A stretch of 64,000 nucleotides of DNA. Origin: Byssovorax sp. GTDB lineage: Bacteria; Myxococcota_A; Polyangia; Polyangiales; Polyangiaceae. Below the pieces are notes generated by a model. That model was not told where the DNA came from. It worked only from the letters and a program-made list of their open reading frames with translations, and did no database searches. The translations under genes and the position numbers were made by a program. Where the stretch lies: contig JANYGI010000220.1 in NCBI GenBank assembly GCA_025362495.1, positions 30,285 to 94,284 of the forward strand, read 5' to 3'. The first letter of the stretch is position 1. Each line of letters opens with the position of its first letter. This document shows positions 35,103 through 44,406 of the stretch, one piece after another.

Positions 35103-36478
35103 GACGTTACCCCCTTGTCGGTGACGATGGCCGCGCGCGCCGTCGGCGCGAGCAGCGCGGCGATGTCGATGCCGATCGCGCGCCCCGTCTCTTCGAGCAC
35201 GCGGGACACGGCGGCGGGGTGCATGGCGATGACGGCGCCGTAGGCCTCGACCTGATCGCCGGCCACGACTTGCAGGTGCTTCACCTCGGCCAGGGCGACG
35301 CGCCCCGCGGCCGCGACGACCATGTTGCGGAGCTGCTGGAGCGCGTAGACCTCGCGAGCGATCGGGCCGGCGTTCGTCCACTCCTGCGCCACGAGACGGA
35401 GCGCCTCGGCGACGGCCTTGCCGTTCTCCACCATCGGCGCGGCCACCCCGCGGGCCTTGAGCTCCGAGGCCTTGCGAGCGGCCTCGGCCGGCAAGATCAC
35501 GTCGCAGTGGAGGCGGAGCTTCTCCATCTCGGAGCGCAGCGACTGCAGCTCTTGCTCGGCGATCGCGCGCTCGGTCTCCGCGGCGACGGCGGCCTCGTTC
35601 TCGACCTGCTTGGCCTCGGCCTCGAGCTTGGCGATCTCGCCGCGATAGCCATTCTTCGCCTGGACGATCACCGTCTCGGCGCGCTTCTGCGCCGTCTCCG
35701 CGCGCTGACGCTGGGTCGCGTGAGCCTCTGCCACGGCCTGATTCGCTTGATTTTCAGCGTTGGCGGCGTCGCGGAGGATGGTGGCGATCTGCCCGCGACC
35801 GAGGTTGACGAGGTACTGCTGATCGTCGGCCACGTGCTGCACCTTGAGCACGTCGAGCTCGAGCCCGAGCTTGTCGAGATCGTCGCGCGCGTTCTCCACG
35901 AGCGTGTGCGCGAACTTGAGCCGATCCTCGTTCACCTCCTCGGGCGTGAGCTGCGAGACGACCTCGCGGAGCACGCCTTCGAGCGTCTGCTGCGCCGCGG
36001 TGGCGATCGAGGCCTGCGTCGCGCCGAGGAAGCGCTCGACCGCGTTGCGCACGCCGACGTCGTTGCTGGAGATCTTCACGTTGGCGATGGCGTGGACGCT
36101 GAGCGGGATCCCGCCGCGCGAGTAGGCGTTGTGGACCGAGACCTCGACGGGGAAGAGGCGCATATCCATGCGGCTGATGCTCTCGAGAAACGGCATGCGC
36201 AGGGCGCGACCGCCGTGGAGGACCTTGTAGCCGCTGGTCGTCCCGTCCTGCAGACGATGGCTGCGACCGCTGAAGACAAGGATCTCATTTGGCCTGCAAA
36301 TGAAGAGGAAACGACGCAGCACGAGCAGCGTCACGCCGAACGCGACGACGACGCCGACGGCGCCGACGAGCACCAGGACAGCCGTGTCGAGCGCGGGATC
36401 GCCGGAGCCCACCAGGGCCTCCACGCCCTGCCTGGGGGCGAGCGAAAAGAGCGCCCCTCCGAGTGAAGAGATCGTCAT
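35099..36478 (-). CDS. Flotillin-like protein (first of a tandem pair)
   Basis: A 459-residue flotillin with a membrane helix at about 33-56, an SPFH domain (RPNEILVFSGR, FLESISRMDMRLFPV) and a coiled-coil region about 250-330. It resembles the next gene through the whole SPFH domain but differs enough to be a separate paralogue. The TGA stop overlaps the following ATG. The gene is divergent from a three-helix membrane protein gene, which starts 75 nt away. Confidence 0.92.
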   Translation of the reverse strand: MTISSLGGALFSLAPRQGVEALVGSGDPALDTAVLVLVGAVGVVVAFGVTLLVLRRFLFICRPNEILVFSGRSHRLQDGTTSGYKVLHGGRALRMPFLESISRMDMRLFPVEVSVHNAYSRGGIPLSVHAIANVKISSNDVGVRNAVERFLGATQASIATAAQQTLEGVLREVVSQLTPEEVNEDRLKFAHTLVENARDDLDKLGLELDVLKVQHVADDQQYLVNLGRGQIATILRDAANAENQANQAVAEAHATQRQRAETAQKRAETVIVQAKNGYRGEIAKLEAEAKQVENEAAVAAETERAIAEQELQSLRSEMEKLRLHCDVILPAEAARKASELKARGVAAPMVENGKAVAEALRLVAQEWTNAGPIAREVYALQQLRNMVVAAAGRVALAEVKHLQVVAGDQVEAYGAVIAMHPAAVSRVLEETGRAIGIDIAALLAPTARAAIVTDKGVTS

Positions 36479-36553
36479 CGCGGCAGGCTATCAGGGTTGC
36501 CGAGCCGTCGTGGAGCTACCCGTTTTCACGTGGCTTGCTCTACCCTGGCGCGA

Positions 36554-37747
36554 ATGGCCGCGTCGCAGCCCAGGTACACCAGCTCGCCTCCCTCGAACGA
36601 AGCGTTCCTCTCGTCGGTGCGCGCGCTCGGCGCCACCGAAGACGGCGGGTGGTGGCACCTCGATCGCGAGGGGCGACGCTTCTCCCTCCGGTGGACCTCG
36701 CCGCAGAAGAACACGCCGCCCGCGGTCGAGATCACCACGAAGGCAGGTCCGCTGGCGCAACCGCAGGAGAGCCTCGAGGCCAGCTCCACCGCGACCGCTC
36801 CGAAAGAGATGGGCCCGTTCCGCAGCGCGCCGAGCCCGCGCATCCCGAGCCCCGCGCCGCTGAAGCTGCGCCTCGAGACCGGCGTCGACCGCGCGGGAAA
36901 ATTTCTGCGGATCAACCGGGAGATGCAGACCGGCGACGCGGCGTTCGACGAGCGCGTGTACGTCGAATCCAGCGCCGCCGACGCCGTCGTGCTCGCCGCG
37001 CTGGCCGATCCGGCGCTGCGAACGAACGCGGTGAAGTGCCTCGAGCAAGGCGCCACCGCGATCACGCTCCAGCGGGAGGGCGACCTCCACGTCGCGCGCC
37101 CGCTCCCGCACGCCGAGCTCGTCGCGCACGCCCAGCTCGTCCCGCTGATCGACGCGCTCGGCGCCGCCGCAGAGGCCATTCCTCCGCTCGTGGCCACGCC
37201 CAAGGTCCGCACGTTCGCGGGCGTGTTCACCCTCGTCGTTGTCCTCGCAGCATTGCTGAGCTGGCCGCTCTTCTACGTTTGCGACGGCCTGTGGGAGCCG
37301 CTCCAGTCCGACATCTACGCTTCGTCCGTGGCCGGTGGCATCTTGCTCTGGATCTTCTCGCTGCCGATCCTCGTCCTCATCCTGCGTGGGCGCTCCGAAT
37401 CGCTGCGTGATGTGGTGTTCTGCGCGCTCGCGCTCGCGTTCGCGCTGCCGCTCGGCGGCACGGATCTGATGTTGACGCTGAATGGCCTGCTCGACACCTC
37501 CGCGCCGGTCCCCCACGCGACGATCGCCACGCACATGCGCCAGACCTCCGGCAAGCACACCTCGTATTTCGTCACCGTCCCGTCGTGGCACCCGGGCGAG
37601 GCGGAGATCGAGATCACCATCAGCTCCAGCGTGTTCTTCCGCCTCGCCGTGGCGATGGATATCACGGTGACGACCAGCCCCGGGTTCCTCGGATGGGAGC
37701 GCCTCCTCGAGATCCGACCGACTAGCGAACCGCGAACGTCGAATTGA
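36554..37747 (+). CDS. Three-helix membrane protein of unknown function
   Basis: A 397-residue product from ATG 36554. The first 220 residues are soluble, with strands and a Glu/Ala-rich helix region; three hydrophobic helices follow (TFAGVFTLVVVLAALL, SVAGGILLWIFSLPILVLIL, DVVFCALALAFALPLG) and then a short beta-rich C-terminal domain. I do not recognise the family. It is divergent from the flotillin pair and converges on, and overlaps by 26 nt, the exbD-like gene. Confidence 0.8.
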   Translation: MAASQPRYTSSPPSNEAFLSSVRALGATEDGGWWHLDREGRRFSLRWTSPQKNTPPAVEITTKAGPLAQPQESLEASSTATAPKEMGPFRSAPSPRIPSPAPLKLRLETGVDRAGKFLRINREMQTGDAAFDERVYVESSAADAVVLAALADPALRTNAVKCLEQGATAITLQREGDLHVARPLPHAELVAHAQLVPLIDALGAAAEAIPPLVATPKVRTFAGVFTLVVVLAALLSWPLFYVCDGLWEPLQSDIYASSVAGGILLWIFSLPILVLILRGRSESLRDVVFCALALAFALPLGGTDLMLTLNGLLDTSAPVPHATIATHMRQTSGKHTSYFVTVPSWHPGEAEIEITISSSVFFRLAVAMDITVTTSPGFLGWERLLEIRPTSEPRTSN

Positions 37748-38291
37748 AGGCGGGCATCTTCACCGTCTTCCCGTCCGACAGGCGGAGATCCCGCTTGGTG
37801 CCGTTGACGGCGTCGAGCACCGCGACGAGCTCCTTGAAAGGAGTCTTGTTCTCGGTGTGGAGGATGACCTGATCCGGCTTGCGATCCGAGGGATCGACGT
37901 GGCCGCCGTGCGCGCCCCACTCCTTCTCGATGGCCCTGGCGAGATCGGGATAGCGCACCGTCGCGACGCTGTCTTCCCCGCCCGGAACATGATCCTTGGC
38001 GACGTGGGTCTCGCTCAGGACGGTGCCGGCCTGCTTCCAGGCGAGGTTGAAATCGTTCTCGCCGATGCTGACGTGGAGGACCTTCTCCGGGGCGTGAGAG
38101 CAGTCCTCTCCACAGCTATCCTTCCCGGGCACCTGCGCGTCCGCCGTGATCCGCGAGCTCGTCACCCACACGGCCGTGATCAGGAGAAACGCCACCGTCA
38201 CGAACAGCAGATCGATGAACGGGACCATGTTGATGTCGCTGTTCGTCGCCCGCTTGTGCCCGCCCTGGGGTCCTACGTCCACGCCTGCCAT
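37722..38291 (-). CDS. ExbD/TolR-family biopolymer transport protein
   Basis: A 189-residue protein with GAGGAGG upstream. A single membrane helix (MVPFIDLLFVTVAFLLITAV, about 22-41) contains the conserved Asp27 used for proton transfer. The periplasmic domain (about 45-189) fits ExbD/TolR, but the insert with two cysteines near 60 is less usual. It would work with an ExbB/TolQ proton channel, which is not encoded here. The 3' end overlaps the convergent membrane-protein gene by 26 nt. Confidence 0.88.
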   Translation of the reverse strand: MAGVDVGPQGGHKRATNSDINMVPFIDLLFVTVAFLLITAVWVTSSRITADAQVPGKDSCGEDCSHAPEKVLHVSIGENDFNLAWKQAGTVLSETHVAKDHVPGGEDSVATVRYPDLARAIEKEWGAHGGHVDPSDRKPDQVILHTENKTPFKELVAVLDAVNGTKRDLRLSDGKTVKMPAFNSTFAVR

Positions 38292-38456
38292 TGTCGACCT
38301 CCTCGTTTGCCGCGTCGGTGGAAAAGGGTGCCGGTGACGAAATCATCAATCAGCACGTACACTTGAGAGTGTCGCGCCAAGTGATGGTTCCCGTTTTCTT
38401 TCGCCGCTTCGAAACGAGACGATGGCCGGGCTTGCCCGCGACCGCGGCGAGCGCGA

Positions 38457-40238
38457 TCAGGGGGAGAGTCGCTCGATCCCGGCGAGCTTGTAGCCGCGCG
38501 TGGGCCCGAGATCGTAGAGGTGCGCCGCGAGCGGGCCTGCGGCGACACCGTTGGTGAGCTGGACGATCACGTAGCGACCGCGCGCATCGTCGGCGCTCCC
38601 GCCGTCGGCGGCGACGTGCGGCAGAGCGACGCACACGTCGGCCGTCTTGCTCGGCTCGACAGGCACGCTCTTGCCCTCGGCGGCGCCCTCGACGGCGAGC
38701 GAGGCATGGTATTGAAAGCGATCGTCCGGCGCCACCGCGCGCAGCCGCGCGAGATCGAGGCCGCAGAGGCGATTGCCACCGTCGACGCGCACGTCGGCGA
38801 TGGGCGACAGGCGCGTGAGATAGCGCGCGAGGATCTTGTCGAGGCGGCCCTGGAGCACCTGGCCGAGATACTCTGTGTGGGTGGGATCGGCGAATTTCCC
38901 CATCGTCGCGAGGGTCTTCACCATGCCGGGGGTGAAGCGCGCGAGGATGCGGGTCGCCCAGGCGCCGTCGAGCTCGCTCATGCGGCTGAACGTCGGGTTG
39001 GGGTACTCGTTCTTCCAGAGCGCCGGCTCGAACTCCTTCACGTCGAAGTAGCCAAAGAGCTCAGCGCCCTTCTTGCGCTCGACCCTGAACCAGGGCCGCG
39101 GGAGCACGCCGAGCGTGACGAGATCGACGCCGATGTCCTGGAAATCGAGCAGGTACGAGTGCCCGAGCCGGCGCGAGATGCCGTCCCAGTCCCACTCGCT
39201 GCCGAGCGTATCGCTGGTGTCGAGGTAGTAGTGGCGGACGTGGCCGGGCGAGGACTCTTCATGGTCCTTGTCGTCGGCGATCCACGTATCCATGCTGTTC
39301 TGCTCGCGAGCGTCGAAGTGGTCGAGCCACGCGGCGATCAGCCTGCCGCCGCGGAGATCGCGGCGATCCTCGTGCGGGATGATGTCATTCGGATCGTCCT
39401 TGCGGGTGCCCGCGTAGCTGAACGGCCCGACGAGCTGCCCCGGCAGCCACGCCGAGGCCTGGAGTCGGATCAGATCGCCGCGCCTCGTCGTCTGCTCGAG
39501 GACGTGCTTCAGCGCCGCCTCGTCGAAGGGCTTCTCGATACCCGAGTTGTCGGCGAACTTGAGCCCCGGCTTGAGCTTGAACACCGAGGCCTTCACGTAG
39601 ATGATCTGCTCGCACGAGGTGTTGAACCCCGTCACGTGATAGACGGCCGAGCCGATGATGCTGCCCGCGCTCGGCCGCTCCGGCTGCTCTTTCGAGTCGG
39701 TCTTGATCAGGTATTTGCCCTTGCCGGGCACGCGGATGCGGAAGCCGGGCGAGGCGCCGTTGCCCTTGCCCTGATCGACGAGCCACGCGCCCTCGGCCGC
39801 GCCCTCGGCGTCGAGGATGACGTCGGGCGCGCAGGCGCCCCGCGCCAGCTCTTCCTCGGTGATCGGGTGCTTGCCCAGCCGACTCGTGAACCAGGCCGAG
39901 TCGGGCACCTCGTCGACGCTGTTGGCGTTGGCGGCCTCGCCGCCCGGATCGACGGCGAAGACGCGGGAGAGCGGGCGAAAGAGGGTGTTATCGGCCGCGT
40001 CCCAGGCGAACGAAGAGACGTACTCCTTCGGAGCGCAGGAGATGTGACCGGGCTCCTTCGGGGTCGGGGCTGCGCGGCAAGGCACCGTGACGGAGCGGAG
40101 ATCGGTATCTTTCCACAGCGGGTCACGCAGCGGGAAGAGCCTCGGTTGCGAGGCGCAAGCAGAGGCGCCGAGGGTGATCGCCGCCACGGCGAGGAGGCGT
40201 GCAGCGGCGAGTGAGCTCAGGTGTCGAGGGTGCGTCAT
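38457..40238 (-). CDS. Large lipoprotein with kinase-like motifs
   Basis: A 593-residue product from ATG 40238. The signal peptide ends ASAC28, a loose lipobox. Several points recall a divergent protein/HipA/CotH-like kinase fold: YLIKTD with Lys179 as a candidate nucleotide-binding Lys, LDHFDAREQN with Asp309 and Asn314 spaced as in a catalytic loop, and YYLDTSDTLG with Asp340/Asp343 as possible metal ligands. The rest is not recognisable. If real, it would be an extracytoplasmic phosphotransferase; it may equally be inactive. It follows an Omp85-type barrel gene by 53 nt. Confidence 0.8.
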   Translation of the reverse strand: MTHPRHLSSLAAARLLAVAAITLGASACASQPRLFPLRDPLWKDTDLRSVTVPCRAAPTPKEPGHISCAPKEYVSSFAWDAADNTLFRPLSRVFAVDPGGEAANANSVDEVPDSAWFTSRLGKHPITEEELARGACAPDVILDAEGAAEGAWLVDQGKGNGASPGFRIRVPGKGKYLIKTDSKEQPERPSAGSIIGSAVYHVTGFNTSCEQIIYVKASVFKLKPGLKFADNSGIEKPFDEAALKHVLEQTTRRGDLIRLQASAWLPGQLVGPFSYAGTRKDDPNDIIPHEDRRDLRGGRLIAAWLDHFDAREQNSMDTWIADDKDHEESSPGHVRHYYLDTSDTLGSEWDWDGISRRLGHSYLLDFQDIGVDLVTLGVLPRPWFRVERKKGAELFGYFDVKEFEPALWKNEYPNPTFSRMSELDGAWATRILARFTPGMVKTLATMGKFADPTHTEYLGQVLQGRLDKILARYLTRLSPIADVRVDGGNRLCGLDLARLRAVAPDDRFQYHASLAVEGAAEGKSVPVEPSKTADVCVALPHVAADGGSADDARGRYVIVQLTNGVAAGPLAAHLYDLGPTRGYKLAGIERLSP

Positions 40239-40291
40239 GGGGTGCGCCGGAGGAGTGTTTGCGGGTTGCTCGAGCTCGGTCCTGCGATTGT

Positions 40292-41689
40292 TCAAAAGCC
40301 GCTCGTCCCGCCGATGAGGAGCCGGACCTCGTTGAGGCGCGTGCCCTGCCCGAACGTCTCGCTGCCGGCGCCGACGAGCAGGCTGAACGAGTGATCGCGA
40401 TCGCCCACCGCGCGGACGCCGAAATCGAACGAGAGACGGAGGTTCTTCGGCTCGAGGCCGTCGAGGTGCTCGTTGAACACGTTGCCGACGGCGAACTGCG
40501 CGTCGCCGTCGAGGAAGGCCCAGATCGGGTAGCGGTATTCGACTGTCGCGACAGCGGCGCTGCGGCCGAGGAGGCGGCCTTCGCGGAAGCCGGCCATCGG
40601 GTTGTTGCCGCCGAGCGAGACCAGCTCGACGAACGGCACCGGCGCGTCGCGCAGGGGATCGACGAAGAGCGCGGTGAGCTGGAGGCTGAGCACGTGGTTG
40701 TGCCCCGTGAGATCGACGAAGCCGCCGAGCGCGCCGCCGTACTTGATCCAGGCCGACGCCTGCGGATCGCGGAGGTCGGCGCCGAACGAACCGCTGGCCT
40801 CGACGCGCACGCCACCGCCGGGCTCGGGGCGCGGGCGGCGCGTGTCGAAGGCGACCTTGCCGCCGCTGCGAAAGCCCGTGTAGCCGGCGTCGTACGTGGG
40901 GGGGAGCGGGTACGACGGGCTCGCCGCGCGCTCGCGCACGCTGAGATCGCTGCAGCAGTGCTCGTCGTAGAACCGGGCCGTCTTGATGCCCATGAACGTG
41001 TCGACCGTGACGCCGCGACGCACCACCGAGTGCAGCGTCACGCTGCCGTCGATCCAGTCGGCGCCGTAGCGCGCGCGGTCGACGCGGCGGGACGTGGGGC
41101 CGATGCCATAGAAGAAGAAGTCCGGCCGGCGCGAGGCCTCGCCGCGGATCTTGAGGGTCGTGTTCTTGGCGATGGGGATGCGATCGGCGACGGTGAGGCG
41201 GAGCCAGTCGGTGCCGCCGAAGGCCGCGTGGACGCGGAGCGCGTTGTCCTTGACGAGGAAGTCGTCGTAGAAGGCGTAGACGCCGACGCTGGTGCGGAAG
41301 CCGAAATCGAGCAGCGCCGTGGGCACGATGCCGATGTTGTTGTTCGGTCCCCACGTGAAGACGTCGGTGAGCGCCTCGATCCATTTGCCACGCTCCGCAG
41401 CGACGGTGAGCGCGCCGAGCGGGCGACGGAGCACGTACTCGGTGACGACGTGCACCGGGAAGAGCACCACCCGCGGGACCCACAGGAACGCTTCACCCGC
41501 GGTCGTCCCGGGAGGCGGCCTGCCGTCGTATTCGGGGAGCTCACGCGGCGGCGAGGGCGGGCCGGGCGGCGCGGGGGGCGGCTTCGCGGCTGCGGCCGGC
41601 GCCACATCAGACGGGGGTGCGGCCGCGAAGGCGGAGCCGGAGCCGAGCGTCATCAGCGCTGTGATGATGAGCGCGGGACGATTCGACAT
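40292..41689 (-). CDS. Omp85/BamA-TamA-type outer membrane protein
   Basis: A 465-residue product from ATG 41689 with a signal peptide ending AFAAA. A Pro-rich stretch and one short N-terminal segment lead straight into a C-terminal beta-barrel with alternating aromatic strands, ending in VRLLIGGTSGF (a terminal Phe typical of barrel proteins). Full POTRA domains are not visible, so it is a short member of the family, maybe a channel or lipid-handling protein. It lies directly upstream of the kinase-like lipoprotein gene on the same strand. Confidence 0.85.
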   Translation of the reverse strand: MSNRPALIITALMTLGSGSAFAAAPPSDVAPAAAAKPPPAPPGPPSPPRELPEYDGRPPPGTTAGEAFLWVPRVVLFPVHVVTEYVLRRPLGALTVAAERGKWIEALTDVFTWGPNNNIGIVPTALLDFGFRTSVGVYAFYDDFLVKDNALRVHAAFGGTDWLRLTVADRIPIAKNTTLKIRGEASRRPDFFFYGIGPTSRRVDRARYGADWIDGSVTLHSVVRRGVTVDTFMGIKTARFYDEHCCSDLSVRERAASPSYPLPPTYDAGYTGFRSGGKVAFDTRRPRPEPGGGVRVEASGSFGADLRDPQASAWIKYGGALGGFVDLTGHNHVLSLQLTALFVDPLRDAPVPFVELVSLGGNNPMAGFREGRLLGRSAAVATVEYRYPIWAFLDGDAQFAVGNVFNEHLDGLEPKNLRLSFDFGVRAVGDRDHSFSLLVGAGSETFGQGTRLNEVRLLIGGTSGF

Positions 41690-41785
41690 CTTCACTCGCG
41701 GGCTGCCTCTCAGCATGGACGCGTACACAGGCTGGCGTTGATCATCGATCATCGAGGTGCGGGGCGCGGGGTTGAACATGGTTGA

Positions 41786-43210
41786 TCAGGCGGCTGAAGC
41801 GCTCTCGTCGCCGTCGCGCGCTTCCTTGACCTCGGGCTTTGCACCCTTCTTGGCCTCGGCCTCCGCGGCGCGCTTCTTGTGCTCACGGCCCATGAGGACG
41901 ACGATCCCCAGGAAGATGGCCGCCAGGACGACGTTGGTGATGGTGTAGATCTTGGTCCAGCGGGGATCGTCGATGTGGCTCCCTGCCAGGCGCGGGACGA
42001 GGAACGCGCCGGCTGCCACCAGGATCCCCGCGACGAAATCGCCGGCGCGAACCACGAAGGTGTCGATGGCCTGCTTGGCGACGTACTTCTGCTCGCGCGA
42101 CGTCGGGAGCCAGAGCGCCTGCTTTGCCTGGTTGTAAATCGAGTAATCGAGGCTGTTCTCGCCGATCTTCCCGATCCTCACGAACGCTAGCAAGGGCAGC
42201 AGCGTCATCCCGGTGTAGCTCGCCAGCGCGAGGAGCGGATAGAGGTAGAGCGCGCCGCGCACGTCGAGGTACTTGAAGACGCGTGAGGCGACGAACAGCT
42301 GGAGCAGCACACCAACGAGGTTGGCGTAGAAGTAATAATCGGCCGTGAACTCGCCGACGAAGATCTTCGCCGCGGCCACGTCGAGCCCGAGCCTGGCCGT
42401 CTCTTCGTTGAGCGTGCGATCGAGGATGTATTCGCCGTTGGTGTTGATGAGGTTGACCATGAAGATGATCGCGGCGATGAGCAGCAGGTAGCGCTGGCTG
42501 AAGATCATCGAGAGCCCGCCCTGGCCGCCGGGGGGCGTCTCGGCCTCCTTCTTCCGGGCCACGTCCTGCGTCTCCCGCGCGTCGACGACGCGGACGATGA
42601 CGAGGCACAGCATCAGCACGCCGGCCGGGACCAGCATCATGTTGAAAGGACCGAGCGGCTTGAACGCCAGCTTGGCCAGGTACGATCCGATCAGCGCGCC
42701 GAGTGAAGAGCCGACGCCGATGACGGCGAACACGCGCTTGCCTTGCTCGGGCGTGTAGATGTCGTTGGCGAAGGCCCAGAACTGCGCCAGGATCGTGAGG
42801 CTGTAGCAGCCGACCCAGAGGAAGAACGGGATACCGATCTTGACGCCGGCGTGCCCCAGCGCCCAGAAGACGACGAGACAGGCGGCGCAGAATACCTTGG
42901 TGTAGGTGATGAGCTTGAGCCGGGCGAAGCGCTGCGCGAGCGCGCGATACCCGTAGAAGACGCCAATGAGCAGGATGGCCAGGAACGCCGTCGCATAGCT
43001 CTTGACCTCCGCGCCCCCGGGAGCCGCCTTGATCAGCGGCTCGCGAATGACCTTCAGGAAGTAATACGAAGCCAGGAGCAGCACGCCGTCGAGCGTGAGG
43101 AGCAGAACAGAGAAGACCTCGCTCGGACGCACCACGGCAAACACCGAGAGGAGCTTCACGAGGATGCCACCCTCTTCGGATGCAGCGTTCCCTACATTTT
43201 TACTTGCCAT
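41786..43210 (-). CDS. NTT/Npt-type nucleotide transporter-like membrane protein
   Basis: A 474-residue protein with about 11-12 hydrophobic helices. It matches the ADP/ATP translocase (NTT/Npt1) family: the DGVLLLASYYFLKVIREPL segment, FWAFANDIYTPEQGKRVFAVIGVGSSLGALIG, and TSREQKYVAKQAIDTFVVRAGD. In intracellular parasites these proteins exchange nucleotides; free-living relatives have unclear substrates. The charged C-terminal tail is Lys/Glu-rich. A second member fused to HEAT repeats is encoded about 1.2 kb upstream, with a cNMP-domain gene between them. Confidence 0.9.
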   Translation of the reverse strand: MASKNVGNAASEEGGILVKLLSVFAVVRPSEVFSVLLLTLDGVLLLASYYFLKVIREPLIKAAPGGAEVKSYATAFLAILLIGVFYGYRALAQRFARLKLITYTKVFCAACLVVFWALGHAGVKIGIPFFLWVGCYSLTILAQFWAFANDIYTPEQGKRVFAVIGVGSSLGALIGSYLAKLAFKPLGPFNMMLVPAGVLMLCLVIVRVVDARETQDVARKKEAETPPGGQGGLSMIFSQRYLLLIAAIIFMVNLINTNGEYILDRTLNEETARLGLDVAAAKIFVGEFTADYYFYANLVGVLLQLFVASRVFKYLDVRGALYLYPLLALASYTGMTLLPLLAFVRIGKIGENSLDYSIYNQAKQALWLPTSREQKYVAKQAIDTFVVRAGDFVAGILVAAGAFLVPRLAGSHIDDPRWTKIYTITNVVLAAIFLGIVVLMGREHKKRAAEAEAKKGAKPEVKEARDGDESASAA

Positions 43211-43431
43211 GTCGAGCCTTCTTCATATCAGAGGACTTCGCGGCGTCGCATGGATTGCGCGTCGCAGGCGTGCTGGAGTCGTGCTCGACGGGGCGCGTCC
43301 CGCCGACGACACCGCGAGCGCCTGGGCGGGGTCGGCGCCGGCATGGCCGCAGTGTCAGTGCGTCGATAGAGGTCGTACGCGGAGCTTCGACTCCACCCTT
43401 GCGTGACGTCGGCGCATACGTGCGCGATCGA

Positions 43432-44406
43432 TCAGATGGCCGCGGTGTCGGGCACCTCGGCGACCTCCTCGCGCGGCGGCTCGGGCGGCGGCTCGACGGG
43501 GACGATGTCCAGCAGGTCGCGCGCCATCAGCGCCAGCATCTCCATCGCGAGCTCGAAGTGATCGTCGAAGACCTCGATCAGGCCTTCGATCGGGACGTGG
43601 AGCGCGAGCAGCGTGGAGTCGGCGCGCGCCTCGTACCAGTGCGGCGCGCCGGCCAGCGCCTCGCTCGACGCGACGAACGCGCCGGGACCGAAGCGGAAAC
43701 GATGGCTACCACCGTCAACGACGCAGGCGATCGACCCGTTGACCGGGATGACGACCGCGTCGGCGGGATCGCCCTGGCTCCAGAGGAGCGTGCCCGCCTC
43801 GCAGCGGAGCTCCGTCGCGCGGCGGGCGATCCCGGCGAGCGCGGCGACGCTGGAGAACTCGCGCGGGAGAGCGCGGCGCAGGAAGAAGATCCGCTCGACG
43901 AAATCGAGCGGGCGGGACGGCGAGATCGCGCTGTCGGGGCCCGGCTCGGGGACCCCTGCGAGCAGGGCGCTCCGCTCTTTTTCGAGGCGCATCACGGCGA
44001 CGCCGCGGAGCACATGCTCGAGGATGGCGAAGTGATCCTCGAAGAGGTCGAGCAGCGCGTCGGCGCCGATCTCCAGCGTCCGCGTCTCGGTGACGGTGAC
44101 GGCCTCGATCCCGTCGTCGGCGCGGGCGAGGAGCCCGAGCACGCCGACCGCGTCGCGCGCGCCGAACACGCCGATCGGCGCCCCGCCGCGGCTGGTGCGG
44201 ACGCTGCCGTCGACGATGAGGTGAATGGAGTCGATGGTGCCGCCCCCCGACGCGAGCACGGCGCCGGGCGCGAGCTGCCGCTCGGTGGTGTAGGTCGCGA
44301 CGAGCGCGAGATCCTCGGGCGGGAGCGTGCCGAAGAGCGGCAGCGTGCGCAGGTAGAGCAGCCGATCGAACGCGCTGCTGAAGTGCGGTTTAGAAGGCTC
44401 GGACAC
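43432..44406 (-). CDS. Protein with two cyclic-nucleotide-binding-type domains
   Basis: A 324-residue protein with two cNMP-type beta rolls (about 25-140 and 185-300), joined by a helical linker. Neither has a clear RxA/RxS phosphate-binding cassette, so ligand binding is in doubt. There is no helix-turn-helix and no membrane helix. Its 5' end overlaps the HEAT-fusion transporter gene by 17 nt and it sits between two NTT-type transporter genes, so it may control or belong to that transport complex. Confidence 0.85.
   Translation of the reverse strand: MSEPSKPHFSSAFDRLLYLRTLPLFGTLPPEDLALVATYTTERQLAPGAVLASGGGTIDSIHLIVDGSVRTSRGGAPIGVFGARDAVGVLGLLARADDGIEAVTVTETRTLEIGADALLDLFEDHFAILEHVLRGVAVMRLEKERSALLAGVPEPGPDSAISPSRPLDFVERIFFLRRALPREFSSVAALAGIARRATELRCEAGTLLWSQGDPADAVVIPVNGSIACVVDGGSHRFRFGPGAFVASSEALAGAPHWYEARADSTLLALHVPIEGLIEVFDDHFELAMEMLALMARDLLDIVPVEPPPEPPREEVAEVPDTAAI

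Noticed and set aside
40239..41483. Upstream extension of the kinase-like lipoprotein reading frame
   Set aside because: The signal peptide begins at 40,238 and the extension overlaps the Omp85-type gene in another frame; it is Arg-rich noise.
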